NCBI GenBank assembly: GCA_947034885.2
Contig: OX344757.2
Location: forward strand, 4,712,001 to 4,776,000
From: Thuidium tamariscinum
Taxonomy: Eukaryota; Streptophyta; Bryopsida; Hypnales; Thuidiaceae
Direction: 5' to 3'
DNA: 64,000 bases
A program made the position numbers and the translations under genes. Below the pieces are notes generated by a model. That model made no database searches, was not told the origin of the DNA, and worked only from the letters and a program-made list of their open reading frames with translations. Positions 1 through 13,011 of this stretch are shown piece by piece (position 1 is the first letter of the stretch; each line of letters opens with the position of its first letter).

Positions 1-2717
1 ACAGGGCCAAAATCTACTTACTGTCACGAGTCACAGCGGTTTCGTGTATACAAGAACAAGTAATGAGCAACATCCTTTAGTTCCTTCTATTCATTTCTGT
101 TTGTTGAATTGATCCTTTGTTCTCCAGAGGTTGTCAGCTGAAGATCTTGCAGGACCAGTAGCTACTGTGCTTTAACACGATCTCAGAGGCGTTTCCAATC
201 GCCACAACTTCAAGATTCTCATATTAGATTTCATGTTGGTTGTGTATGGCAGCTGCATGGTTCTAGAGACTTCACAGCAGATGACTGACATACCTTATGG
301 TGACTATTTTCAAGTACAGGTATATATTCCAAGAGCTTTTGGGGTACAAGTTTAGTACTGGTATCGCAAAGTATTGAAAGCTCTCCTCTGAGAGAGCCTA
401 GATGGCTGGCTGGCCGGCCAAACAGAATGACCAATTTCCAAAATTCTCAATTGCAGCCTGAAGTGTGTCAAATATTATGCCCATGGGTGTCGATTGGGCC
501 TGAATTCTTGTTTGATTTTCTGGTCGATGCAGGTGAGATGGGACGTGGAGCGGTTGTGTAGAAATAATCAATGCCATTGTTTTGTGCGAGTGTCCATTGA
601 TGTTACCTTCTCCAAGAAGACCATCTGGAAGAGTAAGTGCTGTGTGTTTAAACCTTGATCATAATGCTGGCATGCATGCTGTTACCTCAACTCTGTATCG
701 TTAACTACATATCCAAATCTGACGATGGCATCAAATTTGGATATTTATCTAAAATGTTAGATTGAGCTCTTTTCGCACTTGTCCAACTTCCCTATTTTGG
801 AGTAATTATTGAATAATATCTGTGAGTTTATTCTGATCAATATATTTGCAGTCAATTCGAGACTGATATTTGTAATGCAAATTTTGCAGGCAAAATAGAG
901 CAGGGAACTATCGATGAAAGTAAAGAGGCATATACCTCATGGATTCTACTGGTATGTAATAACGTCATTTGCTTCTTGGAATTTCTGACTATACATACAT
1001 ACCTTTGTGGAATCCATTTCAACTTTAGGACGCTTCCATCCTGCGCACAATGCTTTTGCTCACTTTAAATAGTCTCATTCTTAATGTTCTATGATCAAAT
1101 TCATCAGGCAAAAGCCGTTTTACATGAAACGAAGTCATTATCAGTCAAGCATGAGAATGGGACTGTGCCTGCGGAATCAATTACAGGTATTTCTATTTTC
1201 TGTTCTGCTTCTGTATCTCCTTATTGTGGGTAGCATGATTGATAGCCACTTCATTTTTCTTTTTGGACTTATGGAAGAAGGTACTAAAAACGGCCAGGGA
1301 CCTGATTCCGTCTCCATTAGTACTTCTTGTTACGAACAGCAACTCGTCTATTCATATATTCGGTTGGACGACTAGCAAGTGCTGTAAGCCTGACCTAGCT
1401 AAATGTCTATGGCCACTGATCTTTGAATGGCAATGAGGTTGTACATTGGCGCTGTCTCTTCAATAGTGGTCTAAAACCTCCACTTTGAACGATTGCATAA
1501 GAAATTATATTTAGAAAATTAGAAAGAAAATGATTTTAACAAAATTAGATTTGAACGGGCTCTTTTCCTAAAGTGATCTCTCCAGAGCTCTATTGAGTGA
1601 TGTCCCAAAAAATCAACCCCCTTACGTATTTGTTAAACTACTTCTAAGTGACGCAATATTAATTTTTGCCTTATATTTGTATGCCGCAGGGTATGAAGCG
1701 CCGGAAGCAGATTGTACCTGGAGCGATGAGCCTGTGGACACAGCTGAGAGTCTTTCAGAATTAAGTCAGGATATCATCAACGACGGTGCTGCAAGTCGAA
1801 CTCCTCATAGTCAAGGGGGCTTGATATTCCTGAGTCAGCCGGAGTGGGCAACGAAAGCATCCTCTGCTGTAAAGAACGGCGTGTCGGCATCTCATAGAGG
1901 CTGGCAGAAGTTGTCTGAGTTGGATTGGACTGCAGGGAAACGGCATATGAAGCTGGTGCTGTTCATGTTAATTGCTGTGATAATTGTTTCCATGCAGGTA
2001 ATGTTATTATCGACGCATTAGTAACCTCTCTTGTTCTGTAACTTGGTTCTTTGGGTTTAATTATTATTATTAGCTAAAATGGAAATATTTCAAGAGATAG
2101 GCTCTTTTCTGGGCTCCTGTCAAATGTCCTAGTTTTTAGAGCTCTGCGCTTGAATGTCACAATTTGGAGCTCTGAAACACGCTATTTTAGCTCAGATGAC
2201 CATTTCAAGCGCTGAGAGGCTCTAGAAAGTTTTCAGAAGTATTGCGAAGTCGTTTTACTTAATAAAAAACATCCGTATACGTACTCTTTTTAGAGGATAC
2301 GAGTGCTCACAATGAGTAGAAGGATTGTGGACTGCAACTCTCCTCTGACTAGCCAATGAGAGCGACACAATTGCCTGGAAAGCTGGACTCGGCATTATGA
2401 TCTTTTAACAGTTTTCTGTGTGCCCTATGCAGGTTGGAATTATCATCACCCTCATGTGGCCTCAGAATGTGAAACCTGCATACCGTGACAATGACAATGA
2501 GGTGGGAAGCTGTTTGGGAGGTTCGGGAGGGGACGTAACTTTGGGATGGTTGGAAAGAAGGGTTCACCACATCAAGGAAGAGATTGCCATGACTGAACTG
2601 CGGTTGCAAGATTTGCATCTTGACCTTGCGGCACTGAAGAGTCACGCTGAGCGGTTTCAAAGGCATCTGTCTCAAAGCATTGTAGAGTGTCGAACCACTC
2701 AGACAAGCAATTTGTAA
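1..2717 (+). CDS. GRAM/VASt-domain membrane protein, VAD1-like (3' part, 7 exons)
   Basis: Partial gene, cut by the left edge. Exons that splice in frame: 1-59, 253-319, 533-632, 890-951, 1108-1186, 1690-1997 and 2433-2717, all GT-AG, giving the last 319 residues. The first ~120 residues match the VASt (StART-like, sterol-binding) domain of plant GRAM proteins: a QRFRVYKN start, the MTDIPYGDYFQVQ strand, then VRWDVERL, KKTIWKSKIEQGTIDES and a helix ending at TSWILL. A Ser/Asp/Glu-rich linker follows, then one transmembrane helix at about residues 210-234, split by the last intron. The tail has a coiled coil (about 262-305, WLERRVHHIKEEIAM...). This order is that of VAD1-type and Lam/GRAMD1-type proteins, which are ER-anchored and move or sense sterols at membrane contact sites. 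The GRAM domain should lie left of the window. Family sure; which paralogue is not. Confidence 0.86.
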
Positions 2718-2750
2718 TTTATTTTCACTTAAATTTTTTTTATTTTTATG

Positions 2751-2756
2751 AATAAA
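2751..2756 (+). terminator. Polyadenylation signal AATAAA of the VASt gene
   Basis: Canonical AATAAA 34 bases after the stop codon of the VASt gene, in a T-rich 3' UTR. It is followed by GC-richer then T-rich sequence, as expected near a plant cleavage site. Confidence 0.6.
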
Positions 2757-2765
2757 GAAGCTCAA

Positions 2766-3597
2766 GCTGTGCTCTTTTCAGTTGGTTGTAATTGTTGAGA
2801 GTACTTCATATCCTTTTTATGCTTGAAACCTTGCTTTCAAATACATCTAGTATCATTGAGATCTCTAGTATCATCGGATTTCAATGATTACTAGATGTTA
2901 CACTTCGTATGGTTTTATCCTGGAATCTGTTGTTCCAGTCAATTAGAACGCAAAGTTTATCGGATGGTTGGGGCAACTCACATTCTCTTCACCCTTAAGG
3001 TTCCCTAATTGTTTTCTCCAGGTGTTTTGAAGGGATTTTCAAAAAATTACGTATCAGTTTCTTGCACACATGTTGCAAAATGCGTATCTGGAACATGTGT
3101 ATGAATGTGGTATACTGTCTAGATTACAAGATTTTTGGACTCTAATTTTGCATGTTTGGTCGTCAGAGACGATTTTGGGACCTCGGTTTGGGATATTTCA
3201 GATTTTTGACTCGAAATTATTGACCTCTGTTTTGCGTGGCCCCGACCACACATAACATTCAGTAGCCCATAGAAGGACTGCCTTTCCCTTTGTGAAGTCC
3301 CCATCACCTAATTTCATCTGACATTTTTTGAAGTTTGCAACTTTAGTTATTGAATGGTGTGGAATATTCCACACCATTTCATCTGTTGGGAGGCAGTGTG
3401 ACAGGCTGCTACTGAATGTTATGCATGTTGTCCCATTTGCATGACGATTTTGCAGAAACTTCAAATTGCAACCATTTGTAGGAATTCCAAGACCCTAAAC
3501 CCTAATTCAAGATTTTGCAAAAATTTCAAATTGCAACCATTTTTTTCCAATTGTATTAGAAAGTAATAAACTAAGTGACAACTCTCTGATTGTACCA
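2766..3597. other. Intergenic, no gene seen
   Basis: No ORF with family resemblance. A stretch of about 30 bp, TTTCAAATTGCAACCATTT and neighbours, occurs twice (near 3448-3475 and 3511-3540), so a small direct duplication is present. Confidence 0.5.
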
Positions 3598-4251
3598 TTA
3601 ACCCCTAAATGCCCAAGGCCCTTTTTGAGCTTCTAGGAATTTGCTTTAAAGTGAACAAAAAGTCAACTTTATGATGTACTTTATCAATTTTTTTTGAAAT
3701 GTAACAATACAAATTCAAACTAGACATGTTAGATCATGTAGGAAAAGAAAACATGACAATATCACTTATGGATTGAAACATTATAATGTTTGATCATGAG
3801 GGTATTAAAATTGCAAAAGTGATGTGAAGTCTTTTAATCCTCTTTTCACAAGTCAAATAAAAGAAGTTAGTGACCAAAAAAATATGGTGTGAAAGGGCCT
3901 AACATGCATAACCCTAATCAATTCATGGCTTTTCAAAATCTACTCTACAATTTTCTTAAGCAAATTTCTAATGTGATTTTTTCTCCAAGATTTATTGTAT
4001 TTGAGGCTCATTTCCAAGAGCCCTCAACATTATAGAAAGTCAAGATTGCAATGGGTACCATTGCACAAAATGTTGAATTGAAAAATTATAGTCAATCATT
4101 TTCAAGATTGGATTTTTTAATCCTTAAAGTAGACTTCAAAAAGAATTCTTCAAAAATACAAATGATTAGAAATAGTGACTTAATTAGGTTTTCTTTAACT
4201 TCAAAGTTTTGCAAACACCAAATTTTGGTGCCTTGAGCATTTAGTGATTAA
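3598..4251. mobile_element. TTAA-flanked non-coding element, family 2, copy a
   Basis: 646-bp element (3602-4247) between two TTAA copies (3598-3601, 4248-4251). The left end reads CCCCTAAATGCCCAAGGC; the inverted right end is close to it (AATCACTAAATGCTCAAGGC). A near-palindrome CACCAAATTTTGGTG lies just inside the right end. No ORF with transposase resemblance. It is the reverse of copy b at 10.45-11.11 kb, aligning over its whole length. Confidence 0.75.
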
Positions 4252-5217
4252 AGACATTTCAAAAAATTAAAGTTCTTTGATCTATATACATTTCCAAAAT
4301 TGTGTCAAAGATGTAAAATAAAATGAAATTACAAGAATAACTCAATGATAACTTTCAAACAGTTATAATGATTCAAAGATCATATCAGTATGTCATTAGA
4401 TCCACTAACAAACCATCCATTGCCTTTCAAAAGATTTGAAGTCAATTAGAAATTGAATATTTCAGTGCTTTTCATAAGAATTTTTTTCCTATAATTTCAA
4501 AAATGCCAAATTCTAATCACAATGGGTTTTGAAAAATTCTATCATTTTATCTTTTTTCCAATTCATCTTTGAAGGTTCATTTGATCAATTCTTAAATTAA
4601 AAAGTTACATTTTGACCCCAAACCTATGTATACTTTTAAATTATAGAACATTTGCAAATAAAGTCTTCAAAATTTCTATCACACAATTGTTACATCTATT
4701 AAATTTCAATGGATGAAAAACATATTTTTGAGTGCTTAGAATGTGTTTGTACTCATTTCTTGTGCAAAATGTGAAAGTGAAGTCCTTAAAGAGTTCACAT
4801 TGCCAAAATAAGGGTTTGAAAACTATTTTTGTTACAAAATGTTGTTGGATATTTTGATAGCCAAAACAGGATTCTAGTATCTTGTAATCTATAAGTATTT
4901 TTCACATTATCAACCCCACAAATAAAAAATTGTACATTCTTAAACGAAGATTTTTAGATGAAAAATAATGTAAGAATGACAATTGTTACTATATAATCTC
5001 AATTTTAGCTTGACAGAAAGCCTATACAAAATAAATTCTTTCAAATTCTTTATGAGTTTGCAAAAATTGTGTATGATGAAAGTATAAAGTTTCTTTTTTT
5101 TCCATTATGTGTCCACAAATGTAACTATGTCAATTTCAAAAGTTAGCAAATTTTAGAGTATGTAGAATGTATTTTATATAATTTGGTATAATATTAATAG
5201 ATTGTTGGATTATAAAT
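4252..5217. other. AT-rich intergenic, nothing recognised
   Basis: About 70 percent or more A+T by eye, with no coding resemblance and no repeat ends that I could pair. Confidence 0.5.
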
Positions 5218-5789
5218 TACTACCTCCATCCCAAAATGATCTTCCTATATAACAAAATATTATGGATTAAGGCCAAAAATAACATTTTAAAGTCCCCTTT
5301 GGATTTGTAAGCAAAGTTTGGTTCACTCTTAGTATCTTTGAAACTTTGAGTTTTAAAAGCCTTTTCCAAAGTGTAATTCTAGAATATAGAAAAGTAGAAT
5401 TTTGGAGGCATTTTCAAAAAGCACCAGTAGGCATTTAAATTTTGAATTTGAGGTTGTTATTTTGTGGGTGATTAGTATGGGCCTAAGACCATGTGTGAAC
5501 CTTTGTTCCACCTACCAAAGCTTCACCTCCTTCAAGTAGGCAACACTCAAAGAGATGCAAAAAATACAAACAAAAAGTGTTGATTAACCCCTTTAGTCAT
5601 TTCTTTTGTCTTTTGATTGATGGTTTTATGAATGGAAGGGAAATTATTGCTTAAAGTTTTTTTGCTAGTCTTGGACAAGAATTAAAATCGAAATCTGACA
5701 AATTTTCATATCACAAAAGGAGACAAGAAGATCATTTTGGGAGAAAAAATTAAGGCCAACATGAAGATCATTTTAGGACGGAGGGAGTA
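5218..5789. mobile_element. Stowaway-like (Tc1/mariner) non-autonomous element
   Basis: 568 bp (5220-5787) between TA dinucleotides. Left end CTACCTCCATCCCAAAATGA, right end inverted CTCCCTCCGTCCTAAAATGA, matching the known Stowaway terminal consensus CTCCCTCCGT. Subterminal GATCTTC and ATTAAGGCCAA motifs also occur at both ends in opposite orientation. It is longer than most Stowaway MITEs (100-400 bp). No transposase ORF. Confidence 0.8.
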
Positions 5790-7575
5790 TTATTTTAGAA
5801 ATACTTGAATTTACCTTATATAAGGCCTATATATATTGCATTATTACAATCTCTTTGTGATGAGGAAAACATTGTGAAAGATTCACTCATTAAAAGTTCA
5901 CAGAAGACTTGCTTTATAATAATTAAAAATGCTGTTGTAATACTCTTTTGCCCCAAATTAATTATGTGGTTTTGAAAAACTAGTCACATTAAGCCTTAGA
6001 TTTTGTTAAAAAACAATGGTATCATATATTTATAGTATGTGTTATGGTATTGTATAGTTGCAATATGTATATCATATGCTCTTATATTGTTTCACTTGCC
6101 TCCACACAGTCATTAAACAATCAACATAGAAAACACTTATTCAACTATCAAAATCAAGAAACAAAGTTTTTTAGTAAGATAAATATTTTGCCTACCTTGG
6201 AGGATTTTAGAAGAATAGAGGGAGTACTTTATAATTAAAGGACAAGGATTATCATAATATTAAAAAAATATTATCTCTTATATTGGAGCTCAAAATTCTT
6301 TGAAGTTTGTCTAATTTGTTCGTATTATAATCTTGAGATTGTATAGTTGAATCTTTGAAATAATATATATAGTGTTATAGGATTGAATCTTCTTTTAGAT
6401 CTTACAATTATTTTGATATTTTGTGTACAATTAAACAAAACAATTTTAATTGTACTACTACCCACCTTTATTTAGAGCTGAATAGGAAATTAGTGTGATA
6501 TTTAGGATATTATATATCAATATTAGGCTTAAAAAATACAAAAAGAACCCATTGACAATCCTCAAACTTATTTGGAAAAGATAACGTAAATGTCTATGAA
6601 TAATTTGTAATTCGGAATAATATTAAAAGATTTGGTTTACTTTAGAACATTTCATGGGAAAACCTACTACCATGCATATCTCTTAAACCTACTAGATGTT
6701 AGAGTATTAGTTGCCATTTGGTGAAGTCCCTTGTCGGACATTGTTCTTTTCTTGCATGCCCACTGTTTTGGCCAATTATTCCCCACATGTTTTTGACAAT
6801 GATTATCCTTCTATTGTCCACATGCCCATTCATCTAGTCTATAACATGCTTGTCCTTGCCTATTTTTCTATCTTTCTATTGTACTTCTATAGTCATTTGG
6901 TTGTTCAAAAAACATTGTCTACTTGAGCTTGTTGATGTACAATTGCACAAAGAAGGTATTGCAATCCCTTCTTTCAATTTACAAGAATATCTTCAAATTA
7001 CGCTTATTTTTTTCTTCAATAGCCTTGCCAAAAGAATTCCCAAATAATTTGAACTTTTAAGTACTATATGACCTTTTAATACCTAAGTTTCACAACCAAC
7101 CTTTAAAATTAATTGTTTTATGAAATCTTACTCAACATATGCATTGCATTGTATAGAGCAAAGATGTAATAAAAAGTTGAATCTTTTTGTATTTAGTGAA
7201 ATATTTAGGTGGACTCCTTCTTGGTTGAGTGCATTTGTATGATGGAGAAAAATGACTATTTTGGATTAGAAGAGTCATTATAAACTATGATAGGCACCAT
7301 CATAATTATATTAGATCCAACACTATTAGTGTACCTCGTGCAGTTGCTACAACCAAAATGAAAATAAAGGTAATTTTTAAATTTTTAAACCCTAAACAAC
7401 TCAAAAATCCATAAATTTTGCACCATGAATCACAAAATGCTAAAACTAAGTTTTCACACCCTCCCTTGATGAGAGCTTTCTAGTAGTACTAAAAACACAA
7501 CTTGAAGACACATAATCAAAAAGATCTTCCCGTAACAAACAAGCAAACAAAACAAAACAAAACAAAAAGCATGAC
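5790..7575. other. AT-rich intergenic, nothing firm
   Basis: No gene recognised. A Stowaway-like right end (GAATAGAGGGAGTA) is visible near 6217-6230, but I found no matching left end. Confidence 0.45.
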
Positions 7576-8490
7576 TTAACCCCTAAAGGACCAAATTGCA
7601 TTTTTTGGCAATATAGCGATTTTGGGCAGCTCACTACGGATGGAGTTTTTATTTTTTTCTTTGAAATTTTCACACAACATGTGCCCAAGGAGTATCTACA
7701 ATTTTCATAACTTTTGACTACATGGTCAAAAAGTTATTGCATGATATGTAGTTTTCATTGGTCGGCGGGCAGCCCAAAAACTTCTTATAAAAACATTTCT
7801 TTTTAAATTGATAATTTGAAATTGGTTTTCTAGATGTATATATATGCAAAAATCTTTGAATCATTCCATTTTGATTTACGAGATGAAAGTTATGAGGAGA
7901 TTTAGTTTGCGGGCAGTTATGGATTCTCTACTCTAAAATAAACTTTGGAAGCCTTTACTTTACTCTATTTTAAATTTTTTTTTTTTAAATTAAAATTTTG
8001 GATGTTTATTGTTTGTCACAACATTACAACCATTGGGATTGGCCTTTTTTTGATTCCATAAATAAATTTCTAACAATTTAGTATTTTGAATCACTCTCTA
8101 CTTCTTTCTACTCATTAATTTTTTCCTATATGTTGTACAATTCTAAATGATGTGAATTTTTTTGAGTATGTAGCCAACTTTCCATAAAGAATGAATCCAA
8201 AGAAGCACCACCATTTTGGACATTTTTTCATAGAAATGTGACCTTGTGAAGTGTAGCTGCCCGGTTTTTTGTAGGGACAAAAAAAGGTTTTTTGTCAATT
8301 CAAATGCTAATATCTTGCAATCTACATGGTGGAAATTTCTGAAATTTTTTCCACATATTTTGACATAAGTGTACTAGAAGATCCTATGGTTACCAGTGTC
8401 AAAAAAATTCAAAAATTTGGTGCTTGTAGTAGAAGTAACAGTTTTTGTGTGTTTTTGGTGAAGACATAGTCTTTGACCTTTAGGGGTTAA
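7576..8490 (+). mobile_element. TTAA-flanked non-coding element, family 1, copy A
   Basis: Best intact reference of family 1: 907 bp (7580-8486) between perfect TTAA duplications (7576-7579 and 8487-8490). Left end CCCCTAAAGGACCAAATTGC; the right end inverted reads CCCCTAAAGGTCAAAGAC, so the terminal repeat is about 12 bp and then diverges. Internal landmarks shared by all copies: TGGCAAYATAGCGATTTTGG near the left end, a block about SACTACATGGTCAAAAAGTTATTG, and TAATATCTTGCAATCTACA plus a GGATCYTRYGGTTACA-like block near the right. No ORF over 80 codons and no transposase motif, so it needs a helper in trans. Confidence 0.82.
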
Positions 8491-8689
8491 AGATATGTGG
8501 ATGGATAAACCAAGAATCAATTTATATGAATTATAAGAGACCTATTCAGGATGAGATCCAAAAAAGTCATTTAAATAGAAAATGAACAAATTTGTACCTT
8601 TATAGTAGCTACTTAGTCATGATGCCATTATAACCTCTTGGAAGTCTAATGCAATAGGAAGTTTTGAATACCTAGGCATACCAACATAC

Positions 8690-9810
8690 CTTTAAATTAG
8701 GTTGTTTTGTTTGTTTGGTACAATGAGACCCTTTGGATTGTGCATCCTCTAGTTGCATTATAAAAACAATTGGAAAGCCCTTGTTGATGAGGGATGCAAA
8801 GGCTTTGTTTTATGGCTTTGGACCTACAATGTGAAAATGATTGAATTTTGAAGATTTTGGAAAAAAATAGAAAATTACTTTCACTTTTATTTGGAGGGAT
8901 CAAAAAGGGCTTAGCCATCACTTTTGACATCCTTATGGTTGTAGCAATGGCACAAGGCAAACTATCCATACCTTAAGTTTGATTATTTGTTTGTTATATA
9001 TTGTTTATTATGGTGTGATCTCCTTGACCTTGGGTCTCCTACTTATTTTTTTGGAATTGTCACAAAGCTCTTTGTGAGGATGGCTATGAGCCTTTAGACC
9101 TATGGGGTGAAAGATATTGAGTTTTGAAGTTTTTGTGAATTAGAAAATTAGAAACTCATTGTTATTTTATTTTAGTTGTGGCAATAGTAGAAGGCACACT
9201 AGTCTATACTTTAAGTTAGGTGTTTTTCTTTGTTTGTTTTGCTTATTACATTGAGATCTCTAAGCCCATGCTGTCTCTAATTGTATTTTTGGTAGACTAC
9301 TATTAGAATGTTTTTTTGTGAAGAAGGGTGCATTGGCTTTGATTCGTTACATTTGAACCTACAATGTGAAAAGTTGTTGAATTAAAAAGTTTCATGAATG
9401 AAAATTTTTGAAATTTACTTTCACTTTTATTTAGATTGTAGCAATGACAATACGGCATAGGGCACACTAGTGTATAACTAAAGGTTAATGATATTTCTTT
9501 TTAATCAAAAAATTAAAAATAAAATTAGACTTGATTACATTCTTATATTATACTGAAAATGTTTCATTTCAATCCTTTTCTAAAGTTTAATAGTGAGAAG
9601 CTTAATTCTATACCTTAAATTTAGGTTGTTTGTTTTGTTTTGTTCATTTGATACATTGAAATCTTAGAAATTGTGAGTTCCCTTATCATGTTCTTGATAC
9701 CATTGGAATGCTCACCACAAGGGGTATATGGATTTTGTTTCACAATGCCTAGTACAATGTGAAAGTTATTGAACTTCAAAGTTTTAATGAATTAGAAAAT
9801 TGATTTAAAG
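8690..9810. repeat. Degenerate tandem array, about four units of 240-400 bp
   Basis: The same ordered landmarks recur: a YTTAARTTWGG-TTGTTTGT block (near 8697, 8973, 9211, 9616), then ATTGxGATCYY, a CAAxGGCTTTGxTT block, CCTACAATGTGAAA, TTGAATTTxAAAGTTTT and an A-rich end. The unit between 9211 and 9616 carries extra sequence. A piece in reverse orientation follows at about 9860-9990. No coding capacity. Confidence 0.6.
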
Positions 9811-10452
9811 TCATATTTCATTGAAGAGAAGCCATAACTTTCACACTACATGTGGAGACTCTACAAAACAAAGCCTTTGCACTTATTCATACACAAGGCT
9901 TTTTTATAGTAGTATCAAGAGTGCAACCTTTGAGGCAACCTCTCACATTGCAACAAAGCCTTGAACTCTTTTGTATATAAAAGATATTGAATTTCAAAGT
10001 TTTTACAAACTAAAAAATTAAGAAATCATTTTTACTTCGAATTTAGTTGTAGCAACAATATGGTGATATGTTTCATATTTTGATATGAGGAATAATAAGT
10101 TAAGGTAGAAGTACCTATTTTGGACAACCCACCTTTAATGGCTTCATAGGCTGCTGACCTTCTGTAGACAACATTTGGATACACTATATTTATTGAAAAA
10201 GATTCTTAGTTTGTACCTTCTCGCCCAACCATCTCTCTTCTTTTATTGCTTCCAGAGAAGTGTCAAAGCTAATTGTAATAGGTGAGTCTATGAAACCGGA
10301 ATGGATCCTAATAAAAAACTTACATTTGTATTGAATAAAATATTCATTATTGAAAATGTTGGATTTTTTTCCATTGTTTCTCATCTTCACATTGAATTTC
10401 CCACATGTTACATGCTGAAATGCTTAAATTATGTGTTATAGATACTTCTACC

Positions 10453-11108
10453 TTAATACCTAAATGCCCAAGGCACCAAAATTTGGTGCTTGCAAAATTT
10501 TTAAGTTAAAGAAAACCTAATCAAGTTTCTATTTTTAGTAATTTGTATTTTTGAAGAATTCTTTTTGAAGTCTACATTAAACACCAAAAACTCGATCTCG
10601 AAAATGATTGCCTATGATTTTTCTATTCAACATTCTGTGTAGTGGTACCCATTGCAATCTTGACTTTCTCTAATGTTGAGGGCTCTTGGAAAAGAGCCTC
10701 AAATACATTAGATCTTGGAGAAAAAATCACATTAGAAATTCACTTTAAAAAAATTGTAGAGTAGATTTTGAAAAGCCATAAATTGATTGGGGTTATGCAT
10801 GTTAAGCCCTTTCACCTCATATTTTTGTGGTCACCACCTTTTTAGATTTGACTTGTGAAAAGAGGATTGAAAGACTTCACATCACTTTTTCAATTTTAAT
10901 ACCTTCATGATCAAACATTATAACCTTTCAATCCATAAGTGATATTGTTGTGTTTTCTTTTCCTAAATGATCTCTAACATGTGTACTTTGAATTTGTACA
11001 ATTACATTTATAAAAAAATTTATAAAGCTCATCATAAAGTTGACTTTTTGTTCACTTTAGAGCAAATTTCTAGAAGCTCAAAATAGGCCTTGGGCATTTA
11101 GGGGTTAA
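10453..11108. mobile_element. TTAA-flanked non-coding element, family 2, copy b
   Basis: 648 bp (10457-11104) between TTAA copies (10453-10456, 11105-11108). Ends: TACCTAAATGCCCAAGGCACC on the left and inverted CCCCTAAATGCCCAAGGCC on the right. It aligns with copy a in reverse orientation across the whole length. The left end carries the GCACCAAAATTTGGTGC near-palindrome. Non-coding. Confidence 0.8.
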
Positions 11109-11449
11109 CTACGTTTTATTTTTGTAAGAAATTGGGCAACACCTTGGCAAGGGCATCTGTCATTTGCAACAGACTGGCACATTCCTGCTACAATGAAAAT
11201 GAAAAATTAAATGGATGAAAAAAATGCAAATCTTCATCCATTATTGTTGATTCGAAATCATCCAAACGCCAATCTTTGGCATTGGAGGATTAAGATTAAG
11301 TAAATTTCAATTAGTGTATATAGGATTGAGTCACAACATTTTCACTAGTGATTCCAATTTAAGGGAGAGTTCCTTTTGTTTAGGCCAATTCTTGTAAGTA
11401 AAAAATCTTGAGATGTTGTTTCAACTTAAAAAAATTTTACTAACAAAAG

Positions 11450-12309
11450 TGAAAGCTTTATTTTGGCTATGTTTTCACGAGAACCGCTCCAAAATTGCCA
11501 TTTCTAATACATGTACCAAAACTTAGAAAAAAGAATATATTTTTTGATACATGTAACCATAGGATCTTGTATTATGCTTGTTTGAAAAGATGTAGAAAAA
11601 ATTTCAGAATTTTCCACAATGTAGATTGTAAGATATTAGCATTTGAATTGACAAAAATCATTCTTAAAGGCAAGTTGGCTACATGCTTAAAAAAATTTCA
11701 AAATCATTCGGAATTGTATAACATATAGGAAAAAAATAGTAAGTAGAAAGAAGTAGAAAATGAACCCAAATACTAAATTGTAAACAATTTATTTATGGAA
11801 TTGAAAAATTCCAATCCCAAATTCCCAATGGTAAAAATGTTTTAATAAACAATGTACACCTAGTGTTTTTATTTGAATCCAATTTTTTTTTAAATTGAAT
11901 TAAATAAAGGATTCAAACTTTTTTTTGTAGTACAAAGATTCTATAACTTGCTATAAACTACTCCAAACTAAAACTCATCATAACTTTTGATTCATTGATC
12001 AAAATGGAATGATTCAAATCTTTCCACTTAGATAAAAATCTAATAAATCAATTTCAATTTTTTATTTTAAGAAAAATGATTATTAAAGAAGTTTTTTTTG
12101 CTGCCCAAACTACTTGCTGAGCAATGAAAACTACATACCTTACAAGAACTTTTTAACTATGTAGTCAAAAGCTATGAAAATTATTGGACCTTGAAGCTAC
12201 TCCTTGGGCACATGTATGAAAGTTTCAAAAAAAAAAAATCTCCATTTGTAGTGAGCTGCCTAAAATTGCTATGTTGCCAAAAAACAAAGCTTGGGCATCT
12301 GGAGATTAA
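11450..12309 (-). mobile_element. Family 1 TTAA element, copy F (reverse, left end decayed)
   Basis: Reverse-orientation copy of the family seen at 7576-8490. Landmarks in inverted order: CATAGGATCTTGTATTATG, then GTAGATTGTAAGATATTAGC, then the CAATxTATTTATGGAATTG block, and finally AGCTGCCTAAAATTGCTATG before the end. The right-hand TTAA is at 12306-12309. The left terminal repeat is no longer recognisable, so the left border is approximate. Confidence 0.65.
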
Positions 12310-12682
12310 GAATATCAATCTTGAAACTTCAAATGAGAAGTAACTTATCTAAATCACAAATCTCCCTATGAATGTGTACTAAAAGTACATAAACAGTAGA
12401 AGCTTGGAGATTGTGTAGAATTTAGCACTATAGAAGAGGGCTTGAAAATAGTTCAAGCATTAAGGATTGTTCTATAGATGGTAGTGAAATGGACATGAGA
12501 TGGTTCTTTAATTAACCTCTCTAATCATTGAATGAATCAATGAAAAAATTATTATTAATTGCAAGAGCCAATCAATCTTTTTCCTTTCTCCATTTTTCTT
12601 AAAAGTTGCAAGTAAAGGGTTTATAGAAGACTTAGGGTCATAAATAGGGGCCTATGATACAACTTGTTCGAAAATTCATAAC

Positions 12683-13011
12683 TAAGGTAGGAGGTTCATA
12701 AAGCAACCATTTAAGGGTTGGAATTGAATTTTCAGGAGGTAAAACATCTTGAAATATTTTTCAGTGAATTTTCCTTGAAAAACAAGTAGAATAGGCATTT
12801 AACCCAAATTATTTCATATTTTTTGGATCTTTTTGAATTAGTTATGAATTTCTGAAGTCAATATGGCATAGGGCTCCAAAACCGCCTACACCCTAAAATG
12901 TACACTGTTTGTACAATCCTGTAAAGATTAAAAAACATCACATACAGATAATCTACATTTTGGAAGGTGGACAGTTTTGGACCCTGGGCAGTTTTCAAGC
13001 CTCCTACCTTA
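12683..13011. mobile_element. TA-flanked MITE, AGGTAGGAGG family, copy 1
   Basis: 325 bp (12685-13009) with perfect 10-bp inverted ends AGGTAGGAGG/CCTCCTACCT and TA at both sides (12683-12684, 13010-13011). A second copy of almost the same length is at 45245-45571, alike through its interior (for instance TTTCCTTGAAARACARGTAGAAT and GGCATAGGGCTC). TA duplication points to a Tc1/mariner-type helper. Non-coding. Confidence 0.75.

Noticed and set aside
5585-5600. TTAACCCCTTTAGTC as another TTAA element end
   Set aside because: Lies within the Stowaway-like element and no inverted partner with TTAA was found downstream.
6217-6230. Stowaway-like right terminus
   Set aside because: No matching left terminus with TA could be found, so no element was called.
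8480-8490. CTTTAGGGGTTAA ends resemble the plant telomere repeat TTTAGGG
   Set aside because: The motif occurs once per element end in inverted pairs, never in tandem, so it is a transposon terminus and not telomeric DNA.
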